Shown: positions 8,500 through 16,563 of the stretch, in pieces
How positions within the stretch are numbered: the first letter of the stretch is position 1
Layout: every line of letters begins with the position of its first letter
Assembly: GCA_018821785.1 (NCBI GenBank)
Contig: JAHJLI010000192.1
Span: forward strand, 1 to 64,000
Length of the DNA stretch: 64,000 bases
Reading direction: 5' to 3'
Source: Pseudomonadota bacterium
GTDB lineage: Bacteria > Desulfobacterota > Desulfobulbia > Desulfobulbales > Desulfocapsaceae
Translations under genes and position numbers: made by a program
Notes under the pieces: generated by a model
What the model was told of the DNA's origin: nothing
What the model saw: the letters and a program-made list of their open reading frames with translations, nothing else
The model's database searches: none

Positions 8500-9141
8500 A
8501 TGGAACTTACCGAGAAACAGCGGCAGTTTTTGGACTATCTGACCGAACGGCTGGAGAGTGACGGGCGGGTTCCGACTCTGCGCCAGGCCGCCGCCGATCA
8601 GGGAGTCAGCCATACGGCGGTGGCGCAACTGATGAATCAGCTGGAAAAAAAGGGGGTTATCGAGCGGCAGGGGCGTTATGGCCGGACTATCCGTCTTTGC
8701 CGGGACTCCGGGGAGCAGCGCAGCTCGCGGAGAGGTCGCGAGCTGCCGATTATCGGCCAGGTTACCGCCGGTCTGCCGATGTATGCCCAGCAGGAATGGG
8801 CGGGAACGGTGCTGGTTGATCCGGCGATATTTGCCGGAGATACCCTCTTTTGTCTCTGCATCAAGGGGCAGTCGATGCAAGGCGCCGGGATTCTCGACGG
8901 TGATCTGGTGGTCTGTGAGCCGCGCCAGTACGCGGAAAACGGAGAGATCGTCGCGGTTCTCATCAAGGGCGAGGAGGCAACGGTGAAACGGTTCTTTCTT
9001 TATGCCGATCATATTGAACTCCGGCCGGCCAACGAGGCTTTTCCGATCATGTGCTATCCGTTTAGTGAGGTATTGGTGCAGGGCAAGGTGGTCGGGGTTA
9101 TTCGAGGCAAACATGCTGAGTTCGACGGCAAGCGCGAGTAG
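8500..9141 (+). CDS. lexA: LexA-type SOS repressor
   Basis: Start 8500 (MELTEKQRQ) has GGAG at 8490; an upstream in-frame ATG at 8470 lies in the operator. The product has 213 residues. The N-terminal winged helix (VPTLRQAAADQGVSHTAV) binds operator DNA. The C-terminal S24 peptidase domain has the Ala90-Gly91 self-cleavage bond (VTAGLP), the nucleophile Ser125 (GQSMQGAG) and Lys163 (ATVKRF), so RecA-stimulated autocleavage should work. The promoter carries paired ATGTACAT boxes. It heads an operon with DUF72, imuB-like and dnaE2 genes, so it is probably the local controller of this mutagenesis cassette. Whether the genome has another lexA cannot be told. Confidence 0.93.
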   Translation: MELTEKQRQFLDYLTERLESDGRVPTLRQAAADQGVSHTAVAQLMNQLEKKGVIERQGRYGRTIRLCRDSGEQRSSRRGRELPIIGQVTAGLPMYAQQEWAGTVLVDPAIFAGDTLFCLCIKGQSMQGAGILDGDLVVCEPRQYAENGEIVAVLIKGEEATVKRFFLYADHIELRPANEAFPIMCYPFSEVLVQGKVVGVIRGKHAEFDGKRE

Positions 9142-10003
9142 CACCGGGGATCCTGGCCGGGTGGAGATCGCTCGCCCGGAGACCGCCTGCGGCCCGGGGA
9201 AGGTGTGCCCCGTCTGCGTCGGGACCTGCGGCTATTCCTATACCGAATGGGTGGACAGCGGCTTTTACCCGGAAGGGACCAAGAGTGCGGCGATGCTCGG
9301 CCTCTACGGCCGCTGTTTCTCGGTGGTCGAACTGAATTACACCTGGTATCAGATGGCTCGGGCCGAACCCTTGACCCGCATGGTCGAAAACGCCCCGCCG
9401 CATCTGTTGTTTACCGCCAAACTGACCAGGACCATGACCCATGAGCGCGACCCGAACTGGCGTGAGCAGCTGGCATTGTACCGACAGGGCATCGAGCCGC
9501 TCAGGAAACGTCTGGTCGCCGTGCTTATCCAGCTGCCGCCGGACTTTGACCGCAGTCTTGCCAATCGCAACTATCTGGCGGCCCTTCTTGACGGCCTTAG
9601 CGAGTTGCCGCTGGCGGTGGAATTCCGCCATCATTCCTGGGCGGTCGATTCGGTTTTTGCCGAACTTTCCAGGCGGCGGGTGACTCTGGTGACGGTTGAT
9701 GTTCCGGCCCTGCCGGGACTTTTTCCAGCCCTTGATGTGGTGACCAACCCCGATCTCTTTTACGGCCGTTTTCACGGTCGCAATCGCGAGGGCTGGCGGT
9801 CGGGCAATATGCAGAAAAAGTTCAATTACGATTATTCAGTCGAGGAACTGCGCGCCTGGTGCGTCGGCTATCTGCCGACCATTGCCGCCAGGGCCGACCG
9901 GGGCATACTGCTCTTTAACAACCATGTTCGGGCGCAGGCGCCGCGCAATGCTGCCAAACTGGCGACCATTCTCGCTGAATTCGGCAGTGGGGAGCGGATA
10001 TGA
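9113..10003 (+). CDS. DUF72 family protein
   Basis: The start at 9113 overlaps the end of lexA by 29 bp and has GAGG upstream; it gives 296 residues. The DUF72 TIM-barrel signature is present: VCVGTCGYSYTEWV, FYPEGTK, FSVVELNYTWYQ, FTAKLTRTMTH, LPLAVEFRHHSW and YGRFHGRN, ending LFNNHVRAQAPRNA. The biochemical role of DUF72 is not established. It overlaps the imuB-like gene by ATGA (10000-10003), so it is translationally coupled inside the SOS operon. It sits where imuA is found in classical imuA-imuB-dnaE2 cassettes, but it is not related to RecA-like ImuA. The first 30 residues are low-complexity and may be partly untranslated. Confidence 0.85.
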   Translation: MLSSTASASSTGDPGRVEIARPETACGPGKVCPVCVGTCGYSYTEWVDSGFYPEGTKSAAMLGLYGRCFSVVELNYTWYQMARAEPLTRMVENAPPHLLFTAKLTRTMTHERDPNWREQLALYRQGIEPLRKRLVAVLIQLPPDFDRSLANRNYLAALLDGLSELPLAVEFRHHSWAVDSVFAELSRRRVTLVTVDVPALPGLFPALDVVTNPDLFYGRFHGRNREGWRSGNMQKKFNYDYSVEELRAWCVGYLPTIAARADRGILLFNNHVRAQAPRNAAKLATILAEFGSGERI

Positions 10004-11208
10004 GTCAGGGTTTCAGGGCGCGGGAACGAACCGTCCTGCATTTCAATGTCGCCGATTTTGCCGTTGCAGTTGAACGGGTGGAGGATTGCCGTCTGCGTCA
10101 GAGGCCGCTCCTCATTGCCCCGCTGCAGGCGGCGCGTGCGGTGGTCTACGACATGAGTGAGGAGGCTTACCGGGAAGGGGTGCGAAAAGGCATGCCGCTG
10201 CGCCAGGCGACCAGGATTTGCCGGGGAGCCGTGGTTCTGCCACCCCGAGCAGGCCTGTATCACAAGGCGATGCTGGCATTTTTCAAAGAATTGCAAGGCT
10301 ATTCGCCGCTCATTGAATGCGGGCAGGCAGACGGCCATTTTTTTGCCGATGTCACCGGCACCCACCGATTGTACGGGCCGGCGCCGGATATCGGCTGGCG
10401 GGTTCGCCGTCAGGCCCGCACCGGCCTCGGCATCAATCCGATCTGGACCCTCGGCACCAGCAAGCTGGTGGCGAAGGTCGCCTCCAGGCTGGTCAAGCCG
10501 GTGGGTGAATATATCGTCACTGCGGGGGAGGAGGAGGCCTTCCTCGCCCCGCTGCCGGTGGCTGTCCTGCCCGGTCTTTCCGTCAGGGAGCTCGAACAAC
10601 TGCGGCATTTCCAACTGACCACCATAGGTGCTCTGGCCGGCCTTTCGCGCCACCAACTCATGGTGCCTTTCGGCAGCCGCTGCGATTATCTCCATGATAT
10701 CAGCCGGGGCATTGACGACACCGCCGTCTGCCGACCGAGTACGGCAACTGCGACCGTCGACTACGAACACATCTTTGCCGATGACAGCAACGATCAGGAG
10801 GAGGTCGAAGGGGTTGTTGCCGCCCTGGTCAGCCGGGCAGGCAGCAGTTTGCGCGGCAGGCAGCAGGTTGCCCGGCGGATCGGCATCTGGCTGCGGTATT
10901 CGGACGGCGGCCCTGTGATCCGCCAGGCTTCCTGCAAAAACGGCACTTCCGGGGATTTTCTTCTCAACACCATGGCTCTCGCAGCCCTGCAGCGGGCCTG
11001 GACACGGCGGACGAGAATCCGCAGCTGTCGTCTGGTTTGCGATCGTCTGCAACGCCAGTCGCCTCAGCTGCGCCTCTTTCCCGAACAGGAAGGTCGGGAG
11101 CTGCGGGAAAAAAAGGTGCTGACCGCCATGGATGCGTTGCGCAGCCGTTTCGGCCACGAAGTGATAGGGATCGGACGGCGGATCGCGAAAGGCGGGCGGC
11201 AGGAGTGA
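10000..11208 (+). CDS. imuB: ImuB-like, catalytically inactive Y-family DNA polymerase
   Basis: The product has 402 residues with Y-family palm, fingers and little-finger architecture (AVVYDMSEEAYREGVRKGM, ADVTGTHRLYG, GTSKLVAKVASR, VAVLPGLS). The metal-binding carboxylates are missing. The first Asp of the canonical H-x-D motif is Asn16 in LHFNVADFAVAVE, and the DE pair of SIDEAYLD is Gly112-His113. A beta-clamp-binding pentapeptide QLRLF lies at residues 356-360. Loss of catalysis together with a clamp-binding tail is the hallmark of ImuB, which recruits DnaE2 to lesions. The gene lies 94 bp upstream of dnaE2. A plain inactive DinB remnant is less likely given the intact operon. Confidence 0.85.
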   Translation: MSQGFRARERTVLHFNVADFAVAVERVEDCRLRQRPLLIAPLQAARAVVYDMSEEAYREGVRKGMPLRQATRICRGAVVLPPRAGLYHKAMLAFFKELQGYSPLIECGQADGHFFADVTGTHRLYGPAPDIGWRVRRQARTGLGINPIWTLGTSKLVAKVASRLVKPVGEYIVTAGEEEAFLAPLPVAVLPGLSVRELEQLRHFQLTTIGALAGLSRHQLMVPFGSRCDYLHDISRGIDDTAVCRPSTATATVDYEHIFADDSNDQEEVEGVVAALVSRAGSSLRGRQQVARRIGIWLRYSDGGPVIRQASCKNGTSGDFLLNTMALAALQRAWTRRTRIRSCRLVCDRLQRQSPQLRLFPEQEGRELREKKVLTAMDALRSRFGHEVIGIGRRIAKGGRQE

Positions 11209-11302
11209 GAGGCGAGGTGGGAGGAAGGGGGAGAGACCCGCACCCGCACCCAGCGACACCTGTCAACTTGAGAACCCATGGGGATTACAAGGATGGTAGG
11301 TA

Positions 11303-14299
11303 ATGTTTCCGCTTCGCGTCAGGTCGTATTACTCACTGCTTCGCGGTACTGCTTCGCCGCAGGCGCTTTGCCGCCGGGCGAAGGAGCTGGGCTATTCCGG
11401 CCTAGCCCTCACCGATCGGGATAATCTCTACGGGCTTTGGCACTTTTTAAAAGGCTGTACACGTGAAGGCTTGCGGCCGATCATCGGGGCGGAGGTCTCC
11501 GAACCCGGGTCCGGCCTGGTGGTCACCTGTCTGGTGCGAAACTCAGAAGGGTATGCCAACCTGTGCCGGCTGCTGAGCAGGCGGCATATCGCAGAGTCGT
11601 TTACACTCAGAGAAGACCTGCCTTTTTTTGCCTCGGGTCTTCTTGTACTTTGTCGTGATATCAAGCTGTTGGCCGGATACCGGCGGTTGGGCATTGCCGC
11701 CGCGGCCGATCTTGGTGCCTATCCAGACGCCGCAGCCCGTTCCCTTCGACTTTTTGCCCGGGAACATACAATGGTCTCCGTAGTGTCTCCGGACAGCGAT
11801 ATGGCGGATGCCGGGGACCGCGAGTTGTACTGCCTGCTCCAGGCAGTACGCACCGGTAGCACGGTCAGTCGGACCATGCAGGAAAAGACGCTCCAGGATA
11901 TTCACCCCCTCCTAGGTCCGGAAGAGTACCAGAAAAGATTTGCCATCTGGCCGGAAGCGGTGGCGGCTACCGAACATCTGGCGGCTACCTGCACCTTTGC
12001 CGGCCCGGATTTTGGTGTCATCATGCCGCCGTGGCTTGGTGCGGATGGCCGGGACGCGGCTGCGGTGCTGCGGGAAAAGGCCTATCTCGGGGCGCAGGGC
12101 AGGTACGGTAACGACCTTGGTGAGCCGGTGGTCGAACGCCTTGAGCATGAACTGCGGGTCATCGAAACTATGGGTTTTTCCTCCTATTTTCTCGTGGTTC
12201 GCGACATCGTCCACCGCAAGGGACCGGACGGTAAGCGAAAAAAACGGCGGATCTGCGGCCGTGGTTCGGGGGCCGCCTCGCTGGTTGCATATTGTCTTGA
12301 TATCACCAATGTCTGCCCAATCAAATACAATCTCTATTTCGAACGTTTTCTCAATCCAGGGCGCACCGATCCCCCCGATATCGATATCGATTTTTCCTGG
12401 GATGAGCGCGACGATGTGCTCCGCGATGTTCTGGGCGATTTCGAGGGCCATGCCGCCATGGTCTGTAATCATGTATTCTTTCAACCACGCATGGCTATCC
12501 GCGAAACCGCCAAGGCTTATGGCCTGCCGGGTTACGAGATCTCGCAACTCACCAAACGCATTCCCTGGTTGCACGGCAGCGGCGCCGATTCGCTGGAAGA
12601 GAGCCTGGCAGGTCTGCCGTCTCTGAAAGATCAGGATCTGTCTCCGCCCTGGCCGGAGGTGCTGGCCCTTGCCGAAAAACTGATCGGCCTGCCGCGGTAT
12701 CTCTCGGTGCACCCGGGCGGGGTGGTCATCACTCCGGGGTCTATCACCGACTATGTGCCGGTGCAGCGTGCCACAAAAGGTGTGCCGATCATCCAGTGGG
12801 AAAAGGACGGTGCCGAGGAGGCGGGCCTGGTGAAGATCGATCTCCTTGGCAACAGGAGTCTCGGGGTGATTCGTGACTGTATCGCCGCGGTGCATGCCGG
12901 GGGTGGACATCTTGACGAAACCACCTGGCAGCCGGAAGACGATGCGGCAACCAAGATGGCGGTGGCTGAGGGGGCGACCATGGGCTGTTTCTATATTGAG
13001 AGCCCGGCCATGCGGCTGCTTGAGAAAAAGGCCGGGACCGGAGATTTTGAGCAGCTGGTGATCCAGTCGTCGATCATCCGTCCGGCGGCTAATGAGTTTG
13101 TCCGCGAATATGTCCGGCGTCTGCATGGCGGTGCCTGGCAGCCCTTTTGTCCGGAACAGGGCGATGTCCTTGACGAGACCTTCGGCCTTATGGTGTACCA
13201 GGAAGATGTGTCGAAGATCGCCGTTGCTCTCGCCGGTTTCAGCCATGCTGACGGCGATGGCCTGCGCAAGGTCATGGCGAAAAAGGACAAGGCCTTGAAA
13301 CTTGCAAATTACCGGGCGATGTTTTTTGCAGGGTGTGCCGCCAGGGGTGTCGCGCCTGCGGCAGTGGCCGAGATGTGGCGGATGATAGAGAGTTTTGACG
13401 GCTATTCCTTCTGCAAGCCGCACTCCGCTTCCTATGCCCGGGTATCGTTTCAGGCAGCTTTTCTTAAAAAACACTACCCGGCGGAATTCATGGCGGCGGT
13501 GATCTCCAACCAAGGCGGCTACTACTCCACCTTCGCCTATGTCTCCGAGGCCAAAAGGCTTGGCTTGCAGATCCTTCCTCCGGATGTGCAGAAAAGTCTG
13601 TTTTCCTGGTTCGGCCGGGGGCGACAGGTTCGGGTCGGGCTGCAGTCGGTGCATGGTTTGTCAGGTGATTTTCTCGGCAGGCTCTTTGCGGCGCGGCAGA
13701 AGGAAAACTTTCAGGGTGTCGGTGATTTTTTTCAGCGCACCCGTCCGGCCGACAATGAGGCCGAGGCGCTTATTCACAGCGGCGCCCTAGACTGTCTTGC
13801 GCCCAACTGCAACCGCACGGTGCTCCTGTGGCAATGGGCGAGTTTTCAGCGGGCCATGCAGGACAGTCGTTGTCTTTCCCTGTTTGGAGTGCGGTTGCCA
13901 CCGGCTCCGCCACTTCCTGGTCCGGACCGGCGGAGCTGTGCGCGTAAGGAATTCGCTTCCCTCGGTTTTCTCTGCGACGACCATCCGTTGCGGTTTCTCA
14001 AACCTCCGGCCGGGGTTTCGGCAAAGGTTTCCGATCTACCAAGGCTGGTGGGGCGGCGGGTGCTCCTGGCCGCTTGGTTGTTGACCGGCAAACTGGTGTC
14101 GACGAAGAGCGGCGAAGTAATGGAATTTCTCACCTTCGAAGATGAAACCGGGCAAGTGGAGACGACGTTTTTTCCGAAAATTTATCGGACTTATGCTCAC
14201 ACACTACGAAGCGGTCGTGGTTACATTCTAGAGGGACTGGTCGAGGTGGATTATGGTGCCTTGACATTCACTGTCGATCGGCTGACGGCGATGCGCTAG
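11303..14299 (+). CDS. dnaE2: Error-prone DNA polymerase III alpha subunit DnaE2 (ImuC)
   Basis: At 998 residues it is a little shorter than typical DnaE2. The N-terminal PHP domain starts LRVRSYYSLLRGTASP; in replicative DnaE this position is HVHS with metal-binding His, so metal binding is probably lost. The C-family polymerase core has CGRGSGAASLVAYCLDIT, PDIDIDFSWDERDDV with the catalytic Asp-x-Asp, and SVHPGGVVI. The HhH and OB-fold regions follow, ending with EFLTFEDETGQVETTFFPK. No beta-clamp motif was recognised at the C-terminus, as expected if the clamp is reached through the ImuB-like partner. In the lexA operon it should carry out SOS-induced mutagenic bypass. A large antisense open frame at 11912-13654 is a shadow. 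Confidence 0.9.
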   Translation: MFPLRVRSYYSLLRGTASPQALCRRAKELGYSGLALTDRDNLYGLWHFLKGCTREGLRPIIGAEVSEPGSGLVVTCLVRNSEGYANLCRLLSRRHIAESFTLREDLPFFASGLLVLCRDIKLLAGYRRLGIAAAADLGAYPDAAARSLRLFAREHTMVSVVSPDSDMADAGDRELYCLLQAVRTGSTVSRTMQEKTLQDIHPLLGPEEYQKRFAIWPEAVAATEHLAATCTFAGPDFGVIMPPWLGADGRDAAAVLREKAYLGAQGRYGNDLGEPVVERLEHELRVIETMGFSSYFLVVRDIVHRKGPDGKRKKRRICGRGSGAASLVAYCLDITNVCPIKYNLYFERFLNPGRTDPPDIDIDFSWDERDDVLRDVLGDFEGHAAMVCNHVFFQPRMAIRETAKAYGLPGYEISQLTKRIPWLHGSGADSLEESLAGLPSLKDQDLSPPWPEVLALAEKLIGLPRYLSVHPGGVVITPGSITDYVPVQRATKGVPIIQWEKDGAEEAGLVKIDLLGNRSLGVIRDCIAAVHAGGGHLDETTWQPEDDAATKMAVAEGATMGCFYIESPAMRLLEKKAGTGDFEQLVIQSSIIRPAANEFVREYVRRLHGGAWQPFCPEQGDVLDETFGLMVYQEDVSKIAVALAGFSHADGDGLRKVMAKKDKALKLANYRAMFFAGCAARGVAPAAVAEMWRMIESFDGYSFCKPHSASYARVSFQAAFLKKHYPAEFMAAVISNQGGYYSTFAYVSEAKRLGLQILPPDVQKSLFSWFGRGRQVRVGLQSVHGLSGDFLGRLFAARQKENFQGVGDFFQRTRPADNEAEALIHSGALDCLAPNCNRTVLLWQWASFQRAMQDSRCLSLFGVRLPPAPPLPGPDRRSCARKEFASLGFLCDDHPLRFLKPPAGVSAKVSDLPRLVGRRVLLAAWLLTGKLVSTKSGEVMEFLTFEDETGQVETTFFPKIYRTYAHTLRSGRGYILEGLVEVDYGALTFTVDRLTAMR

Positions 14300-14310
14300 A
14301 GAAATATTGC

Positions 14311-14338
14311 TTGAAAATGTCACAAAGTAGCGTATAAA
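14311..14338 (+). promoter_or_regulatory. Putative sigma-70 promoter of the response regulator gene
   Basis: TTGAAA (14311-14316) and TATAAA (14333-14338) are separated by 16 bp, 38 bp upstream of the start codon. Confidence 0.55.
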
Positions 14339-14376
14339 GACAGGATGTTGGCTTCTGAAAAAGGCAAAATGATAAA

Positions 14377-14775
14377 ATGAAAATAGAAAAGCGTATCCTT
14401 GTAATAGATGATGAGGCGACAGCCTTGGATCTTCTGAAGAAGATTCTCGAAGGCGAGGGCTACGAAGTTTCCGTGGCGGTTAACGGCCAGGAAGGTTTGG
14501 AAATATTTCGTCGACAGCCTTGCGATCTGGTAATAACCGACATGGTTATGCCGGTCAAAGACGGCCTGCAGACCATCCTTGAGCTGCGCAAGGAGGCACC
14601 TGATCTTCCGGTCATTGCAATATCAGGTGGCGGGACTATTTCCAAGGAACGGTACCTCACCGTTGCCGGATATCTGGAGAGGGTAATCACCCTAGCAAAA
14701 CCGTTTTCCGTTGAGGCTGTTGTCAATGCCGTGGCGGGGCTTCTGCAGGATCAGAAACCTGCCGTCGAGGATTAA
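14377..14775 (+). CDS. Single-domain response regulator (CheY-like receiver)
   Basis: The 132 residues form one receiver domain. Acidic pocket DDE is at residues 11-13, phospho-acceptor Asp55 lies in LVITDMVMP, switch Ser in AISGG, and Lys in TLAKPF. There is no output domain, so it must act by protein contact. It has its own promoter and precedes the acyl-CoA synthetase by 90 bp; no dedicated kinase lies next to it. Confidence 0.9.
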   Translation: MKIEKRILVIDDEATALDLLKKILEGEGYEVSVAVNGQEGLEIFRRQPCDLVITDMVMPVKDGLQTILELRKEAPDLPVIAISGGGTISKERYLTVAGYLERVITLAKPFSVEAVVNAVAGLLQDQKPAVED

Positions 14776-14865
14776 ATCCAGCAGGCTTTTTTAAACGAAT
14801 ATCGTTAAGGTACTTATCCACTCCCTTGTGGGGGTAGTAGCAGCTCCTAATCACAGAGGTGCAAA

Positions 14866-16563
14866 ATGAATGAGGTGGCAAAGGTCGGAATGACCCTCAA
14901 CTATGTGCTCGATTCCAGCTGTTCAAAATATCGAGACACGCCGGCAATCGGCATGGCAATGGAAGATCCGCTCACCTATGGCGCCTTTCATGAGCGGATC
15001 ATCGCTCTTGCCGCACGGTTTCTTCGCGAGGGGGTAAAAAAAGGGGATCATATCGCTATCTTGGCGGAAAATTCCCACAACTGGGCGATCGCCTATATGG
15101 CCATTGTCCGCCTGGGTGCCATAGCCGTGCCCATCCTACCCGACCTGCCGGAGAGCGATGTTCACCACATCCTGGGCGAGATGCAGGTAAGCGCCCTGTT
15201 CACCACCCAAAAACAGATCGAAAAGATCTATGAACTGCGCACGGTGATGACCTGTCCGGTTATTACCTTGGACGATTATGCCGCAGAGATTGGTGTCCTC
15301 CCTGTCATCACCATCTCCGGCTATTTGCGTGAGGCCTTGACGGTGCTGCGGGACAGTCCCGAGCCACCGGTCTTTCCGGAGGTGGTGGAGGACGATCTGG
15401 CGTCCATCCTCTACACCTCGGGCACTTCCGGTTATTCCAAGGCAGTTATGCTGAGTCATAAAAATCTGACAGCTAATGCCTATGCGGCCGCAGGTCTGAA
15501 GGCGATCCCGCCGGGTTCAGTCTGGCTGTCGATCCTGCCGATGTCCCACACCTATGAATTTACCTGTGGCTTTATTCTTCCGGTATTGTGCGGTGGCCGT
15601 ATAGCCTACGCCGGGAAATCACCGACTCCGGCGATTCTCCAGAAGCTTTGCCAACACGAAAAACCTTACGCCATTTTCGCAGTCCCCCTTGTTCTTGAAA
15701 AGATCTACAAGAAGAGGGTGTTGCCGCAGATAGAGAAGAGTCCGGTGCTTGGTTTGCTTTGCAAAATCGGCCTGACGAGAAGGCTGATTTATCGTAAAAT
15801 CGGCGCAAAATTGTGTGCTTTCTTTGGTGGCAATCTCCAACTGATGGGGGTAGGCGGGGCGGCGCTTAACCCGGAAGTTGAAATGTTTCTCCATGAGTCC
15901 AGGTTCCCCTATCTGGTCGGCTATGGGATGACCGAGTCGGCACCGCTCATTGCCGGCGGGCCGGCAGGAGATACGACAATCACGGTTGGCTCGACCGGCA
16001 AACCTATTCCCGGGGTTCAGGTGAAAATAGTCGGCCCTGATCCGGCGACCGGGGTCGGCGAGATCACCGTCTGCGGACCCAGTGTCATGCGCGGCTACTA
16101 CAATGATACCGAGGCGACCCAGGCTGTCTTGACCACCGATGGCTGGCTTTCCACTGGGGATCTTGGTGTTTTTGACAAGGAGGGTAACCTGCACGTCCGC
16201 GGTCGCTCAAAAAACGTTATTGTTCTGGCCAGCGGCGAAAATGTCTACCCAGAGGCCATCGAGCACAAGATCAACACCTACACCTGGGTTGTCGAAAGCC
16301 TGGTCCTTGAGAATAACGGCCAGGTCGAAGCCTGGATCTATCCCGATTACGAGTTCATCGATGAGCAGACCTCCGGCGAATCCCGTATCGATCGCCGTGC
16401 TTATATAGAAAACCTCCTTGATACCATGAGGGTCGAATTAAACGAAAAGCTTTCCAAATCCTCACGGCTGGCCAAGGTCTTTGAGCGCCGCGAGCCCTTC
16501 ATCAAAACCGCCACCCATAAGATCAAACGCTATCTGTATAACGGTACCGCCATGGTGGGTTGA
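14866..16563 (+). CDS. AMP-dependent acyl-CoA synthetase (FadD-like)
   Basis: The product has 565 residues. ANL-superfamily motifs in order: P-loop-like YTSGTSGYSKAVMLSHKNL, SILPMSHTYEFTCGF, LMGVGGAALNPEVEMF, YGMTESAPLIAGG, GWLSTGDLGVFDKEGNL and RGRSKNVIVLASGENVYPEAIE, with a C-terminal KRYLYNG segment. It should adenylate a carboxylic acid, probably a long-chain fatty acid, and transfer it to CoA in the cytoplasm. The substrate cannot be read from the sequence. The start at 14866 has GAGG upstream. Its stop overlaps the TTG start of the molybdoenzyme gene by 4 bp, so the two are co-translated. Confidence 0.88.
   Translation: MNEVAKVGMTLNYVLDSSCSKYRDTPAIGMAMEDPLTYGAFHERIIALAARFLREGVKKGDHIAILAENSHNWAIAYMAIVRLGAIAVPILPDLPESDVHHILGEMQVSALFTTQKQIEKIYELRTVMTCPVITLDDYAAEIGVLPVITISGYLREALTVLRDSPEPPVFPEVVEDDLASILYTSGTSGYSKAVMLSHKNLTANAYAAAGLKAIPPGSVWLSILPMSHTYEFTCGFILPVLCGGRIAYAGKSPTPAILQKLCQHEKPYAIFAVPLVLEKIYKKRVLPQIEKSPVLGLLCKIGLTRRLIYRKIGAKLCAFFGGNLQLMGVGGAALNPEVEMFLHESRFPYLVGYGMTESAPLIAGGPAGDTTITVGSTGKPIPGVQVKIVGPDPATGVGEITVCGPSVMRGYYNDTEATQAVLTTDGWLSTGDLGVFDKEGNLHVRGRSKNVIVLASGENVYPEAIEHKINTYTWVVESLVLENNGQVEAWIYPDYEFIDEQTSGESRIDRRAYIENLLDTMRVELNEKLSKSSRLAKVFERREPFIKTATHKIKRYLYNGTAMVG

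Noticed and set aside
8392-9144. 250-codon minus-strand open frame over lexA
   Set aside because: Shadow of lexA; it crosses the promoter and has no domain.
9868-11259. 463-codon minus-strand open frame
   Set aside because: Antisense to the imuB-like gene; a shadow caused by GC-rich codon use.
11912-13654. 580-codon minus-strand open frame
   Set aside because: Antisense to dnaE2, whose polymerase motifs are unambiguous.
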